This document shows, one piece after another, positions 8,174-17,790 of a stretch of 64,000 nt of DNA; within the stretch, counting starts at the first letter, position 1, and each line of letters opens with the position of its first letter. The stretch lies in assembly GCF_015668195.1 (NCBI RefSeq), contig NZ_JADPFC010000003.1:186001-250000 (forward strand), read 5' to 3'. The notes under the pieces were generated by a model. The model had not been told where the DNA came from and made no database searches. It saw nothing but the letters and a program-made list of their open reading frames with translations. The stretch comes from Romboutsia_C sp015668195. Lineage in GTDB: Bacteria > Bacillota > Clostridia > Peptostreptococcales > Peptostreptococcaceae. Made by a program: the position numbers and the translations under genes.

Positions 8174-8234
8174 AAATAGTCAATACCACCCCCCTCTGTC
8201 GGTATCTCCGACGGAGGGTAGTATTTCGACTATT
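8174..8234. repeat. Long imperfect palindrome downstream of rnr
   Basis: A GC-rich inverted repeat (CCCTCTGTCGG and CCGACGGAGGG around a 4-5 base loop) is extended by outer arms AATAGTC-AATAC and GTATT-GACTATT. It sits immediately after the rnr stop. No clean T run follows on either strand, so it is either an atypical terminator or an mRNA-stabilising or inserted palindrome. Confidence 0.5.
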
Positions 8235-8241
8235 ATATCAT

Positions 8242-10413
8242 CTATTCTTCAATAGATTCTTCAGATTCTATTTCATTTTCATCTTCTAATTTGTATAAGA
8301 TTTCAAAGTCTATTTCTCTTAAATCTACATTTACATTAGCAACCTTTATTCTAACTGGGTCACCTATTCTGTAAGTCTTTTTAGTTCTTTCTCCTATTAT
8401 AGTATATGTCATATCGTCATAAATATAATAGTCATCTCCCATATTTGCTAATCTACTTAATCCCTCTACTGTATTTGGAAGTTCTATAAACATACCAAAT
8501 GATGTTACACTTGATACGATACCATTGTATTCTTCTCCTACTTTGTCTTCCATATATACAGCTTTGTAGTAATCTTTTACATCTCTTTCAGCAAGTTCTG
8601 CTGCTCTTTCTCTTTCTGATGATTGAGTTGATGCATATTCTACTGTGTGTGTAAGTTGTTCTTGTCTTTTATTGTTTATTTTATTATTTATATGTTCCTT
8701 CATTATTCTGTGTATTTGAAGGTCTGGATATCTTCTTATTGGAGAAGTGAAGTGACTGTAGTACTGTGCTGCTAGACCAAAGTGTCCACTGCATTCTGGT
8801 GAATATCTAGCTTGCTTTAGTGAACGTAGCATTATTGTACTTATTGCTTCTTCTTCTCTTGTTCCTTTTATTTTTTCTATTATTGATTGTAATGCTTTTG
8901 GATGTACTTCTTCTAAGTCTCCTTTTATAGTATACCCAAATGTAGATATAAATCTACTTAAGTCTTGCATTTTATCTGCTGATGGAGTTTCATGTATTCT
9001 ATAAACAAATGGCATGTTTAACCAGAAGTAGTGTTCTGCTACTGTTTCATTTGTTATAAGCATGAATTCTTCTATTATTTTGTTTGATATTCTTCTTTCG
9101 TAGTGTTTTATATCAGCTACTTTTCCTTCTGGTGTTAGTATTATTTTAGCTTCTGGGAAGTCAAAATCTATTGCTCCTCTTTGCTTTCTTCTATTCATTA
9201 GTATTTTAGCTAATATTTCAGCATTTTTAAATGCTTCTACTACGTGAGCGAATTTTTCTTTTAACTCTTCATCATCTTTTTCTAGTATATCTGATACTTC
9301 TGTATAAGTCATTCTAGCTTTTGAGTTTATTATTGTTTCTTTTATATCATACTTTTTAACATTACCTTTTCTATCTATTTCCATAAATACTGATAATGTA
9401 AGTTTATCTTCATTTGGATTTAAACTACATACTCCATTTGAAAGAGTCTTAGGTAGCATTGGTATTACTGTATCCACTAAGTATACTGATGTTGCTCTTT
9501 TTAAAGCTTCTTTGTCTAGTTTACTTTTTTCGTGTACATAGTGAGTAACGTCTGCTATATGTACTCCTAAGCTAAAGTTTCCATTTGGAAGTACTTCTAT
9601 AGATATAGCATCGTCTAAGTCTTTTGCATCTTCACCGTCTATTGTGAATATGTTCATATCTCTTATATCTAATCTTCTTCTTATTTCTTCTTGTGGTATA
9701 GGCTGTGCTACACTTTCAGCTTCTTGTAGTACTTTTTTAGGGAATTCTTCTGGTAATCCATGTGCTCTTATTATTGATAGTATTTCTACTTCTTTAGTTC
9801 CTTTTGGTCCTAATACTTCTACTATCTTACCTTCTGGCTTTCTTCCTGCTTGTGGCCATATAGTTATTTGACAAACTACTTTGTCTCCAGCTTTTGCACC
9901 ACTAAAGTATTTTTTAGGTATATATATATCTTGATTGAATTTCTTTTCATCTGGTATTACAAATCCAAAGCTTTTACTTGGCTGGAATAATCCTACTACT
10001 TTTGTTATTTCTCTTTCAAGTATTTTTATTACAGCACCTTCTGCTCTTCTTTCATCTGTTGCTGGTTTTATTATTTCAGCTACTACTCTATCATTATGCA
10101 TAGCACTATTTGTTTCACTTGCTGGTATGAATAAGTCTTGAGTATATTCTTCGTCAGACTCTACAAATCCAAATCCTTTTCTATGAGCTACAAATTTTCC
10201 TACAAAGTATCCCATTGATTTTGGAGATGTTATTTTCCCCTTTTTAGTTTTACATATATATCCGTCTTCTTCTAATTCTTCTAAAAAATTATAAAACATT
10301 GGCATTTCAGTTGGGTGTATTTCAAATATTAATGCTAATTCTTCTTTTTTTAGAGGATTGTATGCTTTGTCATTTATTAAGCCTAATAAACGTTCTTTAA
10401 GTCCTGGTAACAT
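8242..10413 (-). CDS. rnr: Ribonuclease R
   Basis: The 723-residue protein follows the RNase R plan: an N-terminal winged helix (about 1-60), two cold-shock domains (about 65-215), the RNB catalytic domain with the metal-binding signature IDGEDAKDLDDAISIE near 255-270, and a C-terminal S1 domain (GEEYNGIVSSVTSFGMFIEL). It is a 3'-to-5' exonuclease that degrades structured RNA, including mRNAs released from stalled ribosomes. The C-terminus is short and acidic rather than lysine-rich. It stands upstream of smpB and ssrA, matching its role in trans-translation. The ATG follows a clear AGGAGG site. Confidence 0.97.
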   Translation of the reverse strand: MLPGLKERLLGLINDKAYNPLKKEELALIFEIHPTEMPMFYNFLEELEEDGYICKTKKGKITSPKSMGYFVGKFVAHRKGFGFVESDEEYTQDLFIPASETNSAMHNDRVVAEIIKPATDERRAEGAVIKILEREITKVVGLFQPSKSFGFVIPDEKKFNQDIYIPKKYFSGAKAGDKVVCQITIWPQAGRKPEGKIVEVLGPKGTKEVEILSIIRAHGLPEEFPKKVLQEAESVAQPIPQEEIRRRLDIRDMNIFTIDGEDAKDLDDAISIEVLPNGNFSLGVHIADVTHYVHEKSKLDKEALKRATSVYLVDTVIPMLPKTLSNGVCSLNPNEDKLTLSVFMEIDRKGNVKKYDIKETIINSKARMTYTEVSDILEKDDEELKEKFAHVVEAFKNAEILAKILMNRRKQRGAIDFDFPEAKIILTPEGKVADIKHYERRISNKIIEEFMLITNETVAEHYFWLNMPFVYRIHETPSADKMQDLSRFISTFGYTIKGDLEEVHPKALQSIIEKIKGTREEEAISTIMLRSLKQARYSPECSGHFGLAAQYYSHFTSPIRRYPDLQIHRIMKEHINNKINNKRQEQLTHTVEYASTQSSERERAAELAERDVKDYYKAVYMEDKVGEEYNGIVSSVTSFGMFIELPNTVEGLSRLANMGDDYYIYDDMTYTIIGERTKKTYRIGDPVRIKVANVNVDLREIDFEILYKLEDENEIESEESIEE

Positions 10414-10707
10414 TTGTGCTTCCTCCTAAATTTATTTTTAAATTTGTTATTACTTAGTTTGTGTATTTACATACTTTATTAGTATTATAATTTTATTTAT
10501 TTTTTACTACTTATACTTAAAATATATACTTTTTTAGTAAATATAATACTTATAAAAAATTTTATGTTAAAGAAAACTATTCTTATTAGTCTATTGTATA
10601 TAAAAAAGCAATTTATTCCAATACAATAGCCATATTTTGTAATTTATATTTTATTTTTATATTAGTTTATATATTTATTCATGTAATTATAGATATTTTC
10701 ATATTAA
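10414..10707. other. Spacer upstream of rnr
   Basis: About 290 bp of AT-rich DNA hold no supported gene. One inverted repeat is visible, CTATTGTAT at 10591-10599 and ATACAATAG at 10621-10629. It could be part of the rnr leader. I did not find a convincing promoter. Confidence 0.4.
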
Positions 10708-10746
10708 AAAGCTCATGTTTATATATTCTTATAACGCATGAGCTTT
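10708..10746 (-). terminator. Terminator of the small HTH gene
   Basis: Arms AAAGCTCATG and CATGAGCTTT flank a 19-base loop. The minus strand continues with TTTTTAATATG. It lies 28 bp beyond the stop of the gene at 10774-11085. Confidence 0.75.
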
Positions 10747-10773
10747 ATATTATATATATTTATATTTTTTCTA

Positions 10774-11085
10774 TTAGTCATAAAGTCCATTTAATACCCT
10801 ACTTACTGTTGCTTTGCTCCATTTTGTTCTCTTTGATATTTCACTATAGCTTAGCTTACAAACTCTTAAGTCTTTTATAAGTTGTATATCTCTATCTGAA
10901 ATTTGTTTATCTCTTGGTTTTAGAGTATTTTTACTGTCTCTTAATCTTAAGATTTCTGATTTTAATCTTTCTATTTCTACATCTTTTAATTGTAGTTTGT
11001 ACTCATAATTATCTCTCATGTCATTGAATTCTAATATGTAGTTTCTTTTCCATTCATCATCTTGCTTCATCTTAAACACAGCCAT
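10774..11085 (-). CDS. Small helix-turn-helix protein with coiled coil, function unknown
   Basis: The 103-residue protein has a charged, helical first half (residues about 10-55, EYKLQLKDVEIERLKSEILR) that looks like a coiled coil, and a C-terminal helix-turn-helix (RDIQLIKDLRVCKLSYSEI, then KATVSRVLNGLYD) like that of resolvases and simple repressors. I do not recognise the family. The start chosen is MAVFKMK, because AAGGAGG stands seven bases before that ATG. It is a monocistronic gene with its own terminator. It may be a DNA-binding regulator; the target is unknown. Confidence 0.65.
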   Translation of the reverse strand: MAVFKMKQDDEWKRNYILEFNDMRDNYEYKLQLKDVEIERLKSEILRLRDSKNTLKPRDKQISDRDIQLIKDLRVCKLSYSEISKRTKWSKATVSRVLNGLYD

Positions 11086-11402
11086 AGTTATACCTCCTTG
11101 TTTCCATTGTTTTGTAACATCTTTAATCATTTATTTCTAATCATTTATTTCTTTATGTAACGTAAAAAATCCTTGTTAAAATCAAGATAAAAGTGTATAA
11201 AATTCTTGTATTTTTCAACACTTTCAACTAGTAAATTTCAATATATTCTTAGATTTTAGTCCTTTAAGGTTATACTTTTTGTTTTGATATCATAAATTGT
11301 TTGATTTTACTTTATTTTTTTTAGATAACTATGGTTTATTAGATAGATTTCTTTATTTGTAAGTGCTACCATTTAGTTAATTAGTTTATAGGGAGTGTTT
11401 TT

Positions 11403-11720
11403 ATGAGTAAATTTTGGGATAAGTTTTGTTTTTATAATCGTCTTACTTTCAAACCTATCATTATTTGGACTGTTCTTTTTTTTATAATCGGATTAATTTT
11501 TGAGTTTTATGAGTTTCCTAATCAAAATTTTTGGTTTCTAGTTATTACTATCGTTTCAATTACTATGCTTTTTGTATCTATTTATAATAGAATTAAGCAT
11601 ATTCCTTATGTATGTAAAAATTGTGATCATAAGTTTTTTATTAAATTTCATCAGATGTTTGCTGTTAATTCTGGTCTTCAATCTAGATTAAAGTGTCCTT
11701 TTTGTAATCGTGTTGCTTAG
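11403..11720 (+). CDS. Small membrane protein with zinc ribbon
   Basis: The 105-residue protein has two membrane segments (about 18-34 and 43-60) and a C-terminal part with two CxxC pairs, CKNC and CPFC, spaced as in a zinc ribbon. A GGGAG site precedes the ATG. It lies alone on the plus strand between minus-strand genes. I do not recognise a named family; proteins of this plan are common and uncharacterised in clostridia. Confidence 0.6.
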   Translation: MSKFWDKFCFYNRLTFKPIIIWTVLFFIIGLIFEFYEFPNQNFWFLVITIVSITMLFVSIYNRIKHIPYVCKNCDHKFFIKFHQMFAVNSGLQSRLKCPFCNRVA

Positions 11721-11756
11721 GCTGAAATTTATATAAAAGAAATTGATGAAAAAAAT

Positions 11757-11790
11757 TAAAGACAACTACTAGTGGTAGTTGCCTCTTTAA
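11757..11790. terminator. Bidirectional terminator between the zinc-ribbon gene and secG
   Basis: CAACTAC and GTAGTTG arms around a short loop at 11761-11782 are flanked by AAAG and CTTT. The minus strand continues CTTTAATTTTTTT, making it the likely end of the secG transcript. The plus-strand gene at 11403 ends just before it. Confidence 0.7.
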
Positions 11791-11848
11791 AAATTAAATT
11801 TAATTTTTAAATCCTAATTTTTATTAAATAATGGCCAATTATTTAATA

Positions 11849-12076
11849 TTATTTTACTAAAAGCATTGCTATTGCATTTATAAAGAATAGTACCCCTGCT
11901 ACCTTAGTTGTTCTTGCTAAGAATGCTTCTTTTCCTTTTGGCTTGAAGTAACTTTGATTACCTTCTCCACCAAATTGTGAAGGAACTGCACTTTTTGTAT
12001 CTTGTGGCATTATGCTTACTACAAGAATTATAGATAGTACTACTTGTACTCCCATTAATATCATACCTAAATCCAT
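11849..12076 (-). CDS. secG: Preprotein translocase subunit SecG
   Basis: The 75-residue protein has the SecG pattern: a first membrane helix (about 4-22), a cytoplasmic loop with the SQFGGEGNQSYF stretch, and a second helix (about 53-74). SecG is the small, non-essential subunit of the SecYEG protein-export channel. AGGAGGGAA precedes the ATG. It lies downstream of eno, the common clostridial order. Confidence 0.93.
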   Translation of the reverse strand: MDLGMILMGVQVVLSIILVVSIMPQDTKSAVPSQFGGEGNQSYFKPKGKEAFLARTTKVAGVLFFINAIAMLLVK

Positions 12077-12258
12077 CTATATTCCCTCCTTTCCTTCATT
12101 AGTTGTAGGTTTGTCTTACACTTTAATATATCATATAAACCTAGTGTATTCAAGGTATACAGTATAGTTTGACTTTCTTAAGACTGTTTTATATTGTATC
12201 TTTTCTTTTGTAACACTATGTTTAAATCTGTAAAATATTAATAAGTTTTATTATATGT

Positions 12259-12453
12259 AAAAAATTCGCTTCACTTAAGCCACTTCGTGGGCGCTACACT
12301 TTATGTCCCAACGACTTCGTCCGTTGCTTGAGCGACGTGTCGGCGAAGCACTTCAAAATGTCTTTTTTACACTCTGCAAACTAATTGGTATTACTTAACT
12401 TCAATAGTTATCCACAATCTTTAAAGTCTCATAATTTCCTTAAGCGTAAAAAA
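12259..12453. repeat. Dispersed intergenic repeat, copy 2
   Basis: The copy begins AAAAAATTCGCTTCACTTAAGC and ends TTTCCTTAAGCGTAAAAAA. It contains the internal block GCTTGAGCGACGTGTCGG followed by CGAAGCACTTC, and the block CTAATTGGTATTACTTAA, both shared with copies 3 and 4. Its right end is the T run of the eno terminator. It occupies most of the 421-bp eno-secG spacer. Confidence 0.85.
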
Positions 12454-12476
12454 GGGGCTTAGATAGTCTAAACCCC
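12448..12476 (-). terminator. Terminator of eno
   Basis: The minus strand reads GGGGTTTAGA, a short loop, TCTAAGCCCC and then TTTTTT. It lies 22 bp beyond the eno stop, with repeat copy 2 directly following. Confidence 0.85.
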
Positions 12477-12497
12477 TTTTATATTTCTTTTATTTAA

Positions 12498-13790
12498 TTA
12501 CTTTTTTAAGTTGTAGAAAGATTTTAATCCACAGTATCTAGCTTGTTCACCAACTGTTTCTTCTATTCTTAATAATTGGTTGTACTTAGCTACTCTATCA
12601 GTTCTTGATGGAGCACCAGTTTTTATTTGACCAGCATTTACTGCTACTGCTAAGTCAGCTATAGTAGTATCTTCAGTTTCTCCTGATCTATGAGATATAA
12701 CTGCAGTGTATCCAGCTCTCTTAGCCATTTCTATAGCATCTAAAGTTTCAGTTATTGTTCCTATTTGGTTAACTTTAACTAATATAGAGTTAGCTACACC
12801 AGCTTCTATTCCTCTTTCTAATCTTTCAGTATTAGTTACGAATAAATCGTCTCCAACTAATTGTAATTTGTTTCCTAATCTATCAGTTAATAACTTCCAT
12901 CCATCCCAATCTTCTTCATCTAATCCATCTTCTATAGTTATTATTGGGAAGTTGTTAGCCCAATCTTCATATAAATCAACCATTTCTTCAGCAGTTAATT
13001 CTCTACCTTCTCCAGCTAATACATATTTCTTAGTTTCTTTGTTGTACATTTCTGTAGCAGCAACGTCAAGACCTAATCTTACGTCATCTCCTGGCTTGTA
13101 TCCAGCTTTTTCTATAGCTTCAACTATTAATTCTAAAGCTTCTCTGTTTGATCCTAAGTTTGGAGCGAATCCACCTTCGTCACCTACACCACAAGCTAAT
13201 CCTCTTTCTCCTAAAACTTTCTTTAATGAGTGGAATACTTCTGCACCCATTCTTAATCCTTCTTTGAATGTTTTAGCTCCAACTGGTAATATCATGAATT
13301 CTTGTACGTCAACGTTATTATCAGCATGTTCTCCACCATTTAATATGTTCATCATTGGTACTGGTAATTGCTTAGCATTTACTCCACCTATGTATTGGAA
13401 TAATGGTAATCCTACTTCATCAGCAGCAGCTCTAGCTACAGCCATAGAAACACCTAATATTGCGTTTGCTCCTAATTTACCTTTGTTTGGAGTTCCATCT
13501 AATTCTATCATTAATGCATCTATTCCTGGTTGGTCAAATGCATCCATTCCTTCTAATTCAGGAGCTATTATTTCATTTACGTTAGCAACAGCTTTTTCAG
13601 TACCTTTTCCTAAGTATCTTGACTTATCACCATCTCTTAACTCAACAGCTTCGAAAGCTCCTGTTGATGCTCCTGATGGAACTATTGCTCTACCTTGAGC
13701 TCCACTTTCTAAAGCTACTTCAACCTCTACAGTTGGATTTCCTCTTGAGTCTAATACTTCTCTAGCATATACTAATTCTATAACTGACAT
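12498..13790 (-). CDS. eno: Enolase
   Basis: The 430-residue protein is a complete enolase (2-phosphoglycerate to phosphoenolpyruvate). Visible signatures are ARGNPTVEVEV-like DSRGNPTVEVEV at the N-terminus, GDEGGFAPN, IEDGLDEEDWDGW, the metal ligand GDDLFVTN, and the C-terminal SHRSGETEDTTIADLAV. It is the last gene of the glycolytic block. A 187-bp gap separates it from gpmI, so it may have a promoter of its own as well. Confidence 0.98.
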   Translation of the reverse strand: MSVIELVYAREVLDSRGNPTVEVEVALESGAQGRAIVPSGASTGAFEAVELRDGDKSRYLGKGTEKAVANVNEIIAPELEGMDAFDQPGIDALMIELDGTPNKGKLGANAILGVSMAVARAAADEVGLPLFQYIGGVNAKQLPVPMMNILNGGEHADNNVDVQEFMILPVGAKTFKEGLRMGAEVFHSLKKVLGERGLACGVGDEGGFAPNLGSNREALELIVEAIEKAGYKPGDDVRLGLDVAATEMYNKETKKYVLAGEGRELTAEEMVDLYEDWANNFPIITIEDGLDEEDWDGWKLLTDRLGNKLQLVGDDLFVTNTERLERGIEAGVANSILVKVNQIGTITETLDAIEMAKRAGYTAVISHRSGETEDTTIADLAVAVNAGQIKTGAPSRTDRVAKYNQLLRIEETVGEQARYCGLKSFYNLKK

Positions 13791-13977
13791 TTTTGTATCT
13801 CCCTTCGATTTTAAGTGGTTTTTTGCTACTTTTAATGTTTAAATTTTTAAAATTAAGTAAACTACTTGATACACTTAATATTATACCTATTTTTAAGAAT
13901 ATAATATCTCATGTTTAATAAAAAAATTCTTTGATGGGGTTTTATATTTTCTTATTTTATAGTTTTAATTTTAAAAT

Positions 13978-15507
13978 TTATTTTATTATTAAAGATTCAC
14001 CAGTCATTTGTTCTGGTTTATCTAAATTCATCATTTCTAATATTGTAGGCGCTATATCACATAATCTTCCGCCTTCTCTTAAAGATAATGACTTATCTTT
14101 TTCTCCTACTAATATAAATGGTACTGGATTTGTAGAGTGTGCTGTTATAGTAGTTTTAGTTTCTGGGTCTTGCATAAGTTCTGCATTACCATGGTCAGCA
14201 GTTATTATAGCCTCTCCACCTTTAGAAAGTATCTTTTCTACTACCTTTCCTACACATTCATCTACAGTTTCAACAGCTTTTATTGCTGCTTTAACTACAC
14301 CTGTATGTCCTACCATATCAGGATTTGCAAAGTTTACAACTATAAAGTCGTATTTGTCTTCATCTATTTTAGCTAGTAACTTATCTGTTACTTCATAAGC
14401 ACTCATCTCTGGTTGTAAGTCATAAGTTGCAACCTTTGGTGATGGTACTAGTTCTCTATCTTCACCTTCATTAGGTTCTTCAACACCACCGTTGAAGAAG
14501 AATGTAACGTGAGCGTATTTTTCAGTTTCTGCTGTTCTTAATTGCTTTTTACCGTTTTTCGCTAAATATTCCCCTAATGTATTTTCAAGACTTTGAGGTT
14601 TAAATGCTACATGTACATTTTTTATAGTTATGTCATATGTAGTTAAACATGTAAAGTATGTTTTCATGTTTGGTCTTTCAAATCCTGTAAAATCTGTATC
14701 TACTATTGCTCTAGTTATTTCTCTGGCTCTATCTGGTCTAAAGTTACCAAATACGATTGAATCCCCTTCTTTTATAAGACCTACTGGTTTATCATTTTCT
14801 ACTATAACTGTTGGAAGAACGAATTCATCATTTTTATCTTCTGCATAAGAGTTTTCTACGGCTTCTTTTGCACTAGATGCAGTTAGTCCTTTACCATTAA
14901 CCATTGCATCATATGCAAGTTTAATTCTATCCCATCTCTTATCTCTGTCCATAGCATAGTATCTACCAGAAACTGAAGCAAATTTACCTACTCCAAGTTC
15001 TTTCATATAGTCTTCTACATCTTGTATATATGTTAATGCACTTTTAGGGTCTGTGTCTCTACCATCTGTAAATGCATGTACATATACATTTTCAACACCA
15101 TTTTCTTTGGCCATCTTTAAGATACCTTTTAGGTGGTCTATATGTGAATGTACTCCACCATCAGATAATAATCCCATTAAATGAAGTGCACTAGTCTTAG
15201 CATTGTTCATAGTTTCTAATAAGACTTCGTTTTTGAATAAATCTCCATCTTCTATTGCCTTACTAACTCTAGTTAAGTCTTGATATACTATTCTTCCTGC
15301 TCCAATGTTAGTGTGTCCTACCTCTGAGTTACCCATTTGTCCATCTGGAAGGCCTACATCAAGTCCACTAGCACTTATTAAAGTGTGTGGATATTCTTTT
15401 ATTAAGTTGTCTAGATTAGGAGTATTCGCATTTAGTACAGCGTTTCCGTCTACTACTTTGCTTTCTCCAAAACCATCCATTATTATTAATGCTATTGGCT
15501 TTTTCAT
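13978..15507 (-). CDS. gpmI: 2,3-bisphosphoglycerate-independent phosphoglycerate mutase
   Basis: The 509-residue protein interconverts 3- and 2-phosphoglycerate using two manganese ions and a phosphoserine. The catalytic serine lies in GQMGNSEVGHTNIGAGR near residue 60; other metal-binding stretches are IIMDGFGES at the start, ADHGNAE and ITAHSTNPVPF near the end. It lies 12 bp downstream of tpiA and upstream of eno. Confidence 0.98.
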   Translation of the reverse strand: MKKPIALIIMDGFGESKVVDGNAVLNANTPNLDNLIKEYPHTLISASGLDVGLPDGQMGNSEVGHTNIGAGRIVYQDLTRVSKAIEDGDLFKNEVLLETMNNAKTSALHLMGLLSDGGVHSHIDHLKGILKMAKENGVENVYVHAFTDGRDTDPKSALTYIQDVEDYMKELGVGKFASVSGRYYAMDRDKRWDRIKLAYDAMVNGKGLTASSAKEAVENSYAEDKNDEFVLPTVIVENDKPVGLIKEGDSIVFGNFRPDRAREITRAIVDTDFTGFERPNMKTYFTCLTTYDITIKNVHVAFKPQSLENTLGEYLAKNGKKQLRTAETEKYAHVTFFFNGGVEEPNEGEDRELVPSPKVATYDLQPEMSAYEVTDKLLAKIDEDKYDFIVVNFANPDMVGHTGVVKAAIKAVETVDECVGKVVEKILSKGGEAIITADHGNAELMQDPETKTTITAHSTNPVPFILVGEKDKSLSLREGGRLCDIAPTILEMMNLDKPEQMTGESLIIK

Positions 15508-15519
15508 AGTTTCCTCTCC

Positions 15520-16263
15520 TTAGTAGTTAACAAGTTGAGTGTAGTCATTTGCTTCTAAGCTAGCTCCACCAACTAATGCTCCATCTATATCACTTTGACC
15601 CATTATTTCAGCTACGTTAGCAGGCTTAACACTTCCACCGTATTGAATTCTAACTTCGTTAGCTAGATCTCCGTAGATATCTTTTACAACTTCTCTTATG
15701 TATTTTATTACATCGTTAGCATCTTCACTAGTTGCAGTTTTTCCAGTTCCTATAGCCCATATTGGCTCATATGCTATAACAACCTTAGCTAAATCTTCTT
15801 TGGCTACGTTCTCTAAAGCTTTTTCAACTTGAACTTTACAAACTGCTTTAGTTTCTCCAGCTTCTCTTTCTTCTAGAGTTTCACCAACACATAATATTGG
15901 ATCTATAGAAACTTCTAAAGCTTTTAAAACTTTTTTATTTACTGTTTCATTAGTTTCGTTGAAGTATTGTCTTCTTTCTGAGTGTCCTATTACAACATAG
16001 TCTATATCTAATTCTTTTAACATAAGTGGTGATACTTCTCCAGTGAATGCCCCTTTTTCTTCAAAGTGCATGTTTTGAGCACCTATCTTTATGTTAGTTC
16101 CTTCAGTTGCTTCTTTTAAGTCTTTTAATAAAGTAAATGGTGCACATATTACAGCTTCTACTTTATCATTATTCACTTTATCTTTAACTTCATTCACAAA
16201 AGCTACACCTTCTGCTATAGTTTTGTGCATTTTCCAGTTTCCTGCTATTATAGGCTTTCTCAT
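15520..16263 (-). CDS. tpiA: Triosephosphate isomerase
   Basis: The 247-residue protein has the complete TIM active site: the N-K pair in IAGNWKMHK, the catalytic histidine in VIGHSERRQYF, the catalytic glutamate in VIAYEPIWAIGTG and the phosphate loop YGGSVKPAN. It interconverts dihydroxyacetone phosphate and glyceraldehyde 3-phosphate. It is between pgk and gpmI in the glycolytic cluster. A 164-bp gap to pgk contains a small inverted repeat (around 16292-16320) without a T run. Confidence 0.98.
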   Translation of the reverse strand: MRKPIIAGNWKMHKTIAEGVAFVNEVKDKVNNDKVEAVICAPFTLLKDLKEATEGTNIKIGAQNMHFEEKGAFTGEVSPLMLKELDIDYVVIGHSERRQYFNETNETVNKKVLKALEVSIDPILCVGETLEEREAGETKAVCKVQVEKALENVAKEDLAKVVIAYEPIWAIGTGKTATSEDANDVIKYIREVVKDIYGDLANEVRIQYGGSVKPANVAEIMGQSDIDGALVGGASLEANDYTQLVNY

Positions 16264-16427
16264 TTTTTACTCCTCCACCTTTGATTAAATCCAAGAGAAA
16301 CCCTAAATAAGATTTCTCTAGATTTAATAAATATTTATTAAGGTAGCTCTACCCATTAAGGTAAAACTAAACTGTGGTCATATATATAAATGTTTGACAA
16401 ATAAATGTCTTACGATAATTTTCAAAT

Positions 16428-17627
16428 TTATTTGTTATCTAAAGCTACTATACCTGGTAATTCTTTACCTTCTAAGAATTCTAAAGAAGCTCCTCCACCT
16501 GTTGATACGTGAGTCATCTTATCTCCAAATCCTAATTGGTTAACTGCCGCAGCACTATCTCCACCACCTATTACAGTAGTAGCATCAGTTAAAGCTGCCA
16601 TAGCTTTAGCAACAGCTAATGTCCCTTTATTGAAGTTTTCGAACTCGAATACTCCCATTGGTCCATTCCATACTATTGTTTTAGAGTTTTTAACTGTATT
16701 TACATATAACTCTATTGTTTTAGGTCCTATATCTAGTCCCATGAATCCTGCTGGTATATTTGCATCTTCAGTTATAACTGGTTCAACATCAGCAAATTTA
16801 TCAGCAACAGCGTTATCTATTGGTAATAATAACTTAACGCCTTTTTCTTCTGCTTTTTTCATCATTTCTCTAGCGTAATCTACTTTTTCTTCTTCTACTA
16901 GAGAAGTTCCTATTTCATATCCTTGTGCTTTTAAGAATGTATAAGCCATTCCTCCACCTATTATTAGGTTATCTACTTTTTCTAATAATTGTTCTATAAC
17001 AGCTATCTTATCAGATACTTTAGCTCCTCCAAGTATAGCAGTAAAAGGTCTTACTGGTGTTTCAACAGCTTCTCCTAAGAACTTTAATTCCTTTTGGATT
17101 AAGTATCCGCAAGCTCTTTCTTCTAAGAACTCACCAGCCCCTACTGTTGAACAGTGTGCTCTATGAGCAGTTCCAAATGCATCGTTTACAAATATTTCAG
17201 CAAGTGATGCTAATTCTTTTGAGAAGTTTTCTTCATTTTTAGTTTCTTCTTTTCTATATCTAGTGTTTTGTAGTAATACTACATCACCATTTTCCATTTT
17301 TTCTACAGCTGCCTTTGCATTTTCTCCTACAACGTTATCATCAGCTGCAAATACAACTTCTTTACCTAACATTTCTGATAATCTAGTAGCTACTGGTGCT
17401 AAAGATAATTCTGGCTTAGCTTCTCCTTTTGGTTTTCCTAAGTGAGAACATAATATAACTTTTGCTCCATTTTCTATTAAGTATTTTATTGTTGGTAAAG
17501 CTCCGTTTAATCTGTTTTCATCTGTTATAACGCCATCTTTTAGAGGCACATTGAAATCACATCTTACTAAAACTTTTTTTCCACATACATTTATATCTTC
17601 TATAGTCTTTTTATTAAGCATTGACAT
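16428..17627 (-). CDS. pgk: Phosphoglycerate kinase
   Basis: The 399-residue protein transfers phosphate from 1,3-bisphosphoglycerate to ADP. Signatures are KVLVRCDFNVPLKDG at the N-terminus, LCSHLGKPKG, the hinge GGAKVSDKI and the nucleotide site IGGGDSAAAV near the end. GGAGAG precedes the ATG, with an alternative start two codons downstream. A terminator separates it from gap, so it is probably transcribed at a lower level than gap. Confidence 0.98.
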   Translation of the reverse strand: MSMLNKKTIEDINVCGKKVLVRCDFNVPLKDGVITDENRLNGALPTIKYLIENGAKVILCSHLGKPKGEAKPELSLAPVATRLSEMLGKEVVFAADDNVVGENAKAAVEKMENGDVVLLQNTRYRKEETKNEENFSKELASLAEIFVNDAFGTAHRAHCSTVGAGEFLEERACGYLIQKELKFLGEAVETPVRPFTAILGGAKVSDKIAVIEQLLEKVDNLIIGGGMAYTFLKAQGYEIGTSLVEEEKVDYAREMMKKAEEKGVKLLLPIDNAVADKFADVEPVITEDANIPAGFMGLDIGPKTIELYVNTVKNSKTIVWNGPMGVFEFENFNKGTLAVAKAMAALTDATTVIGGGDSAAAVNQLGFGDKMTHVSTGGGASLEFLEGKELPGIVALDNK

Positions 17628-17737
17628 ATTTTTCTCTCTCCTTTAAATCAAGCTAACCCATTGTTAAATGAATAATCTTTCTATAACACCGAATTTAGCA
17701 TACCCTATTTTAGTTGTTATTTGTTGTAAGTCTCTTT

Positions 17738-17780
17738 TAAAAAAGTCCTAAGCCTGTAGTTTAAACTACAAGCCTGGACT
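17738..17780 (-). terminator. Terminator-like hairpin between gap and pgk
   Basis: AGTCCAGGCTTGTAGTTT pairs with AAACTACAGGCTTAGGACT on the minus strand with one mismatch, and TTTTTT follows. It lies 10 bp after the gap stop. It would end or weaken transcription from the cggR-gap promoter before pgk. Confidence 0.8.
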
Positions 17781-17790
17781 CTATATTAAA

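Noticed and set aside
12706..13698. Long plus-strand open frame opposite eno (330 codons)
   Set aside because: It is the antisense of a highly conserved enolase gene whose codon bias leaves the other strand open. It has no ribosome site and a low-complexity, serine- and proline-rich composition.
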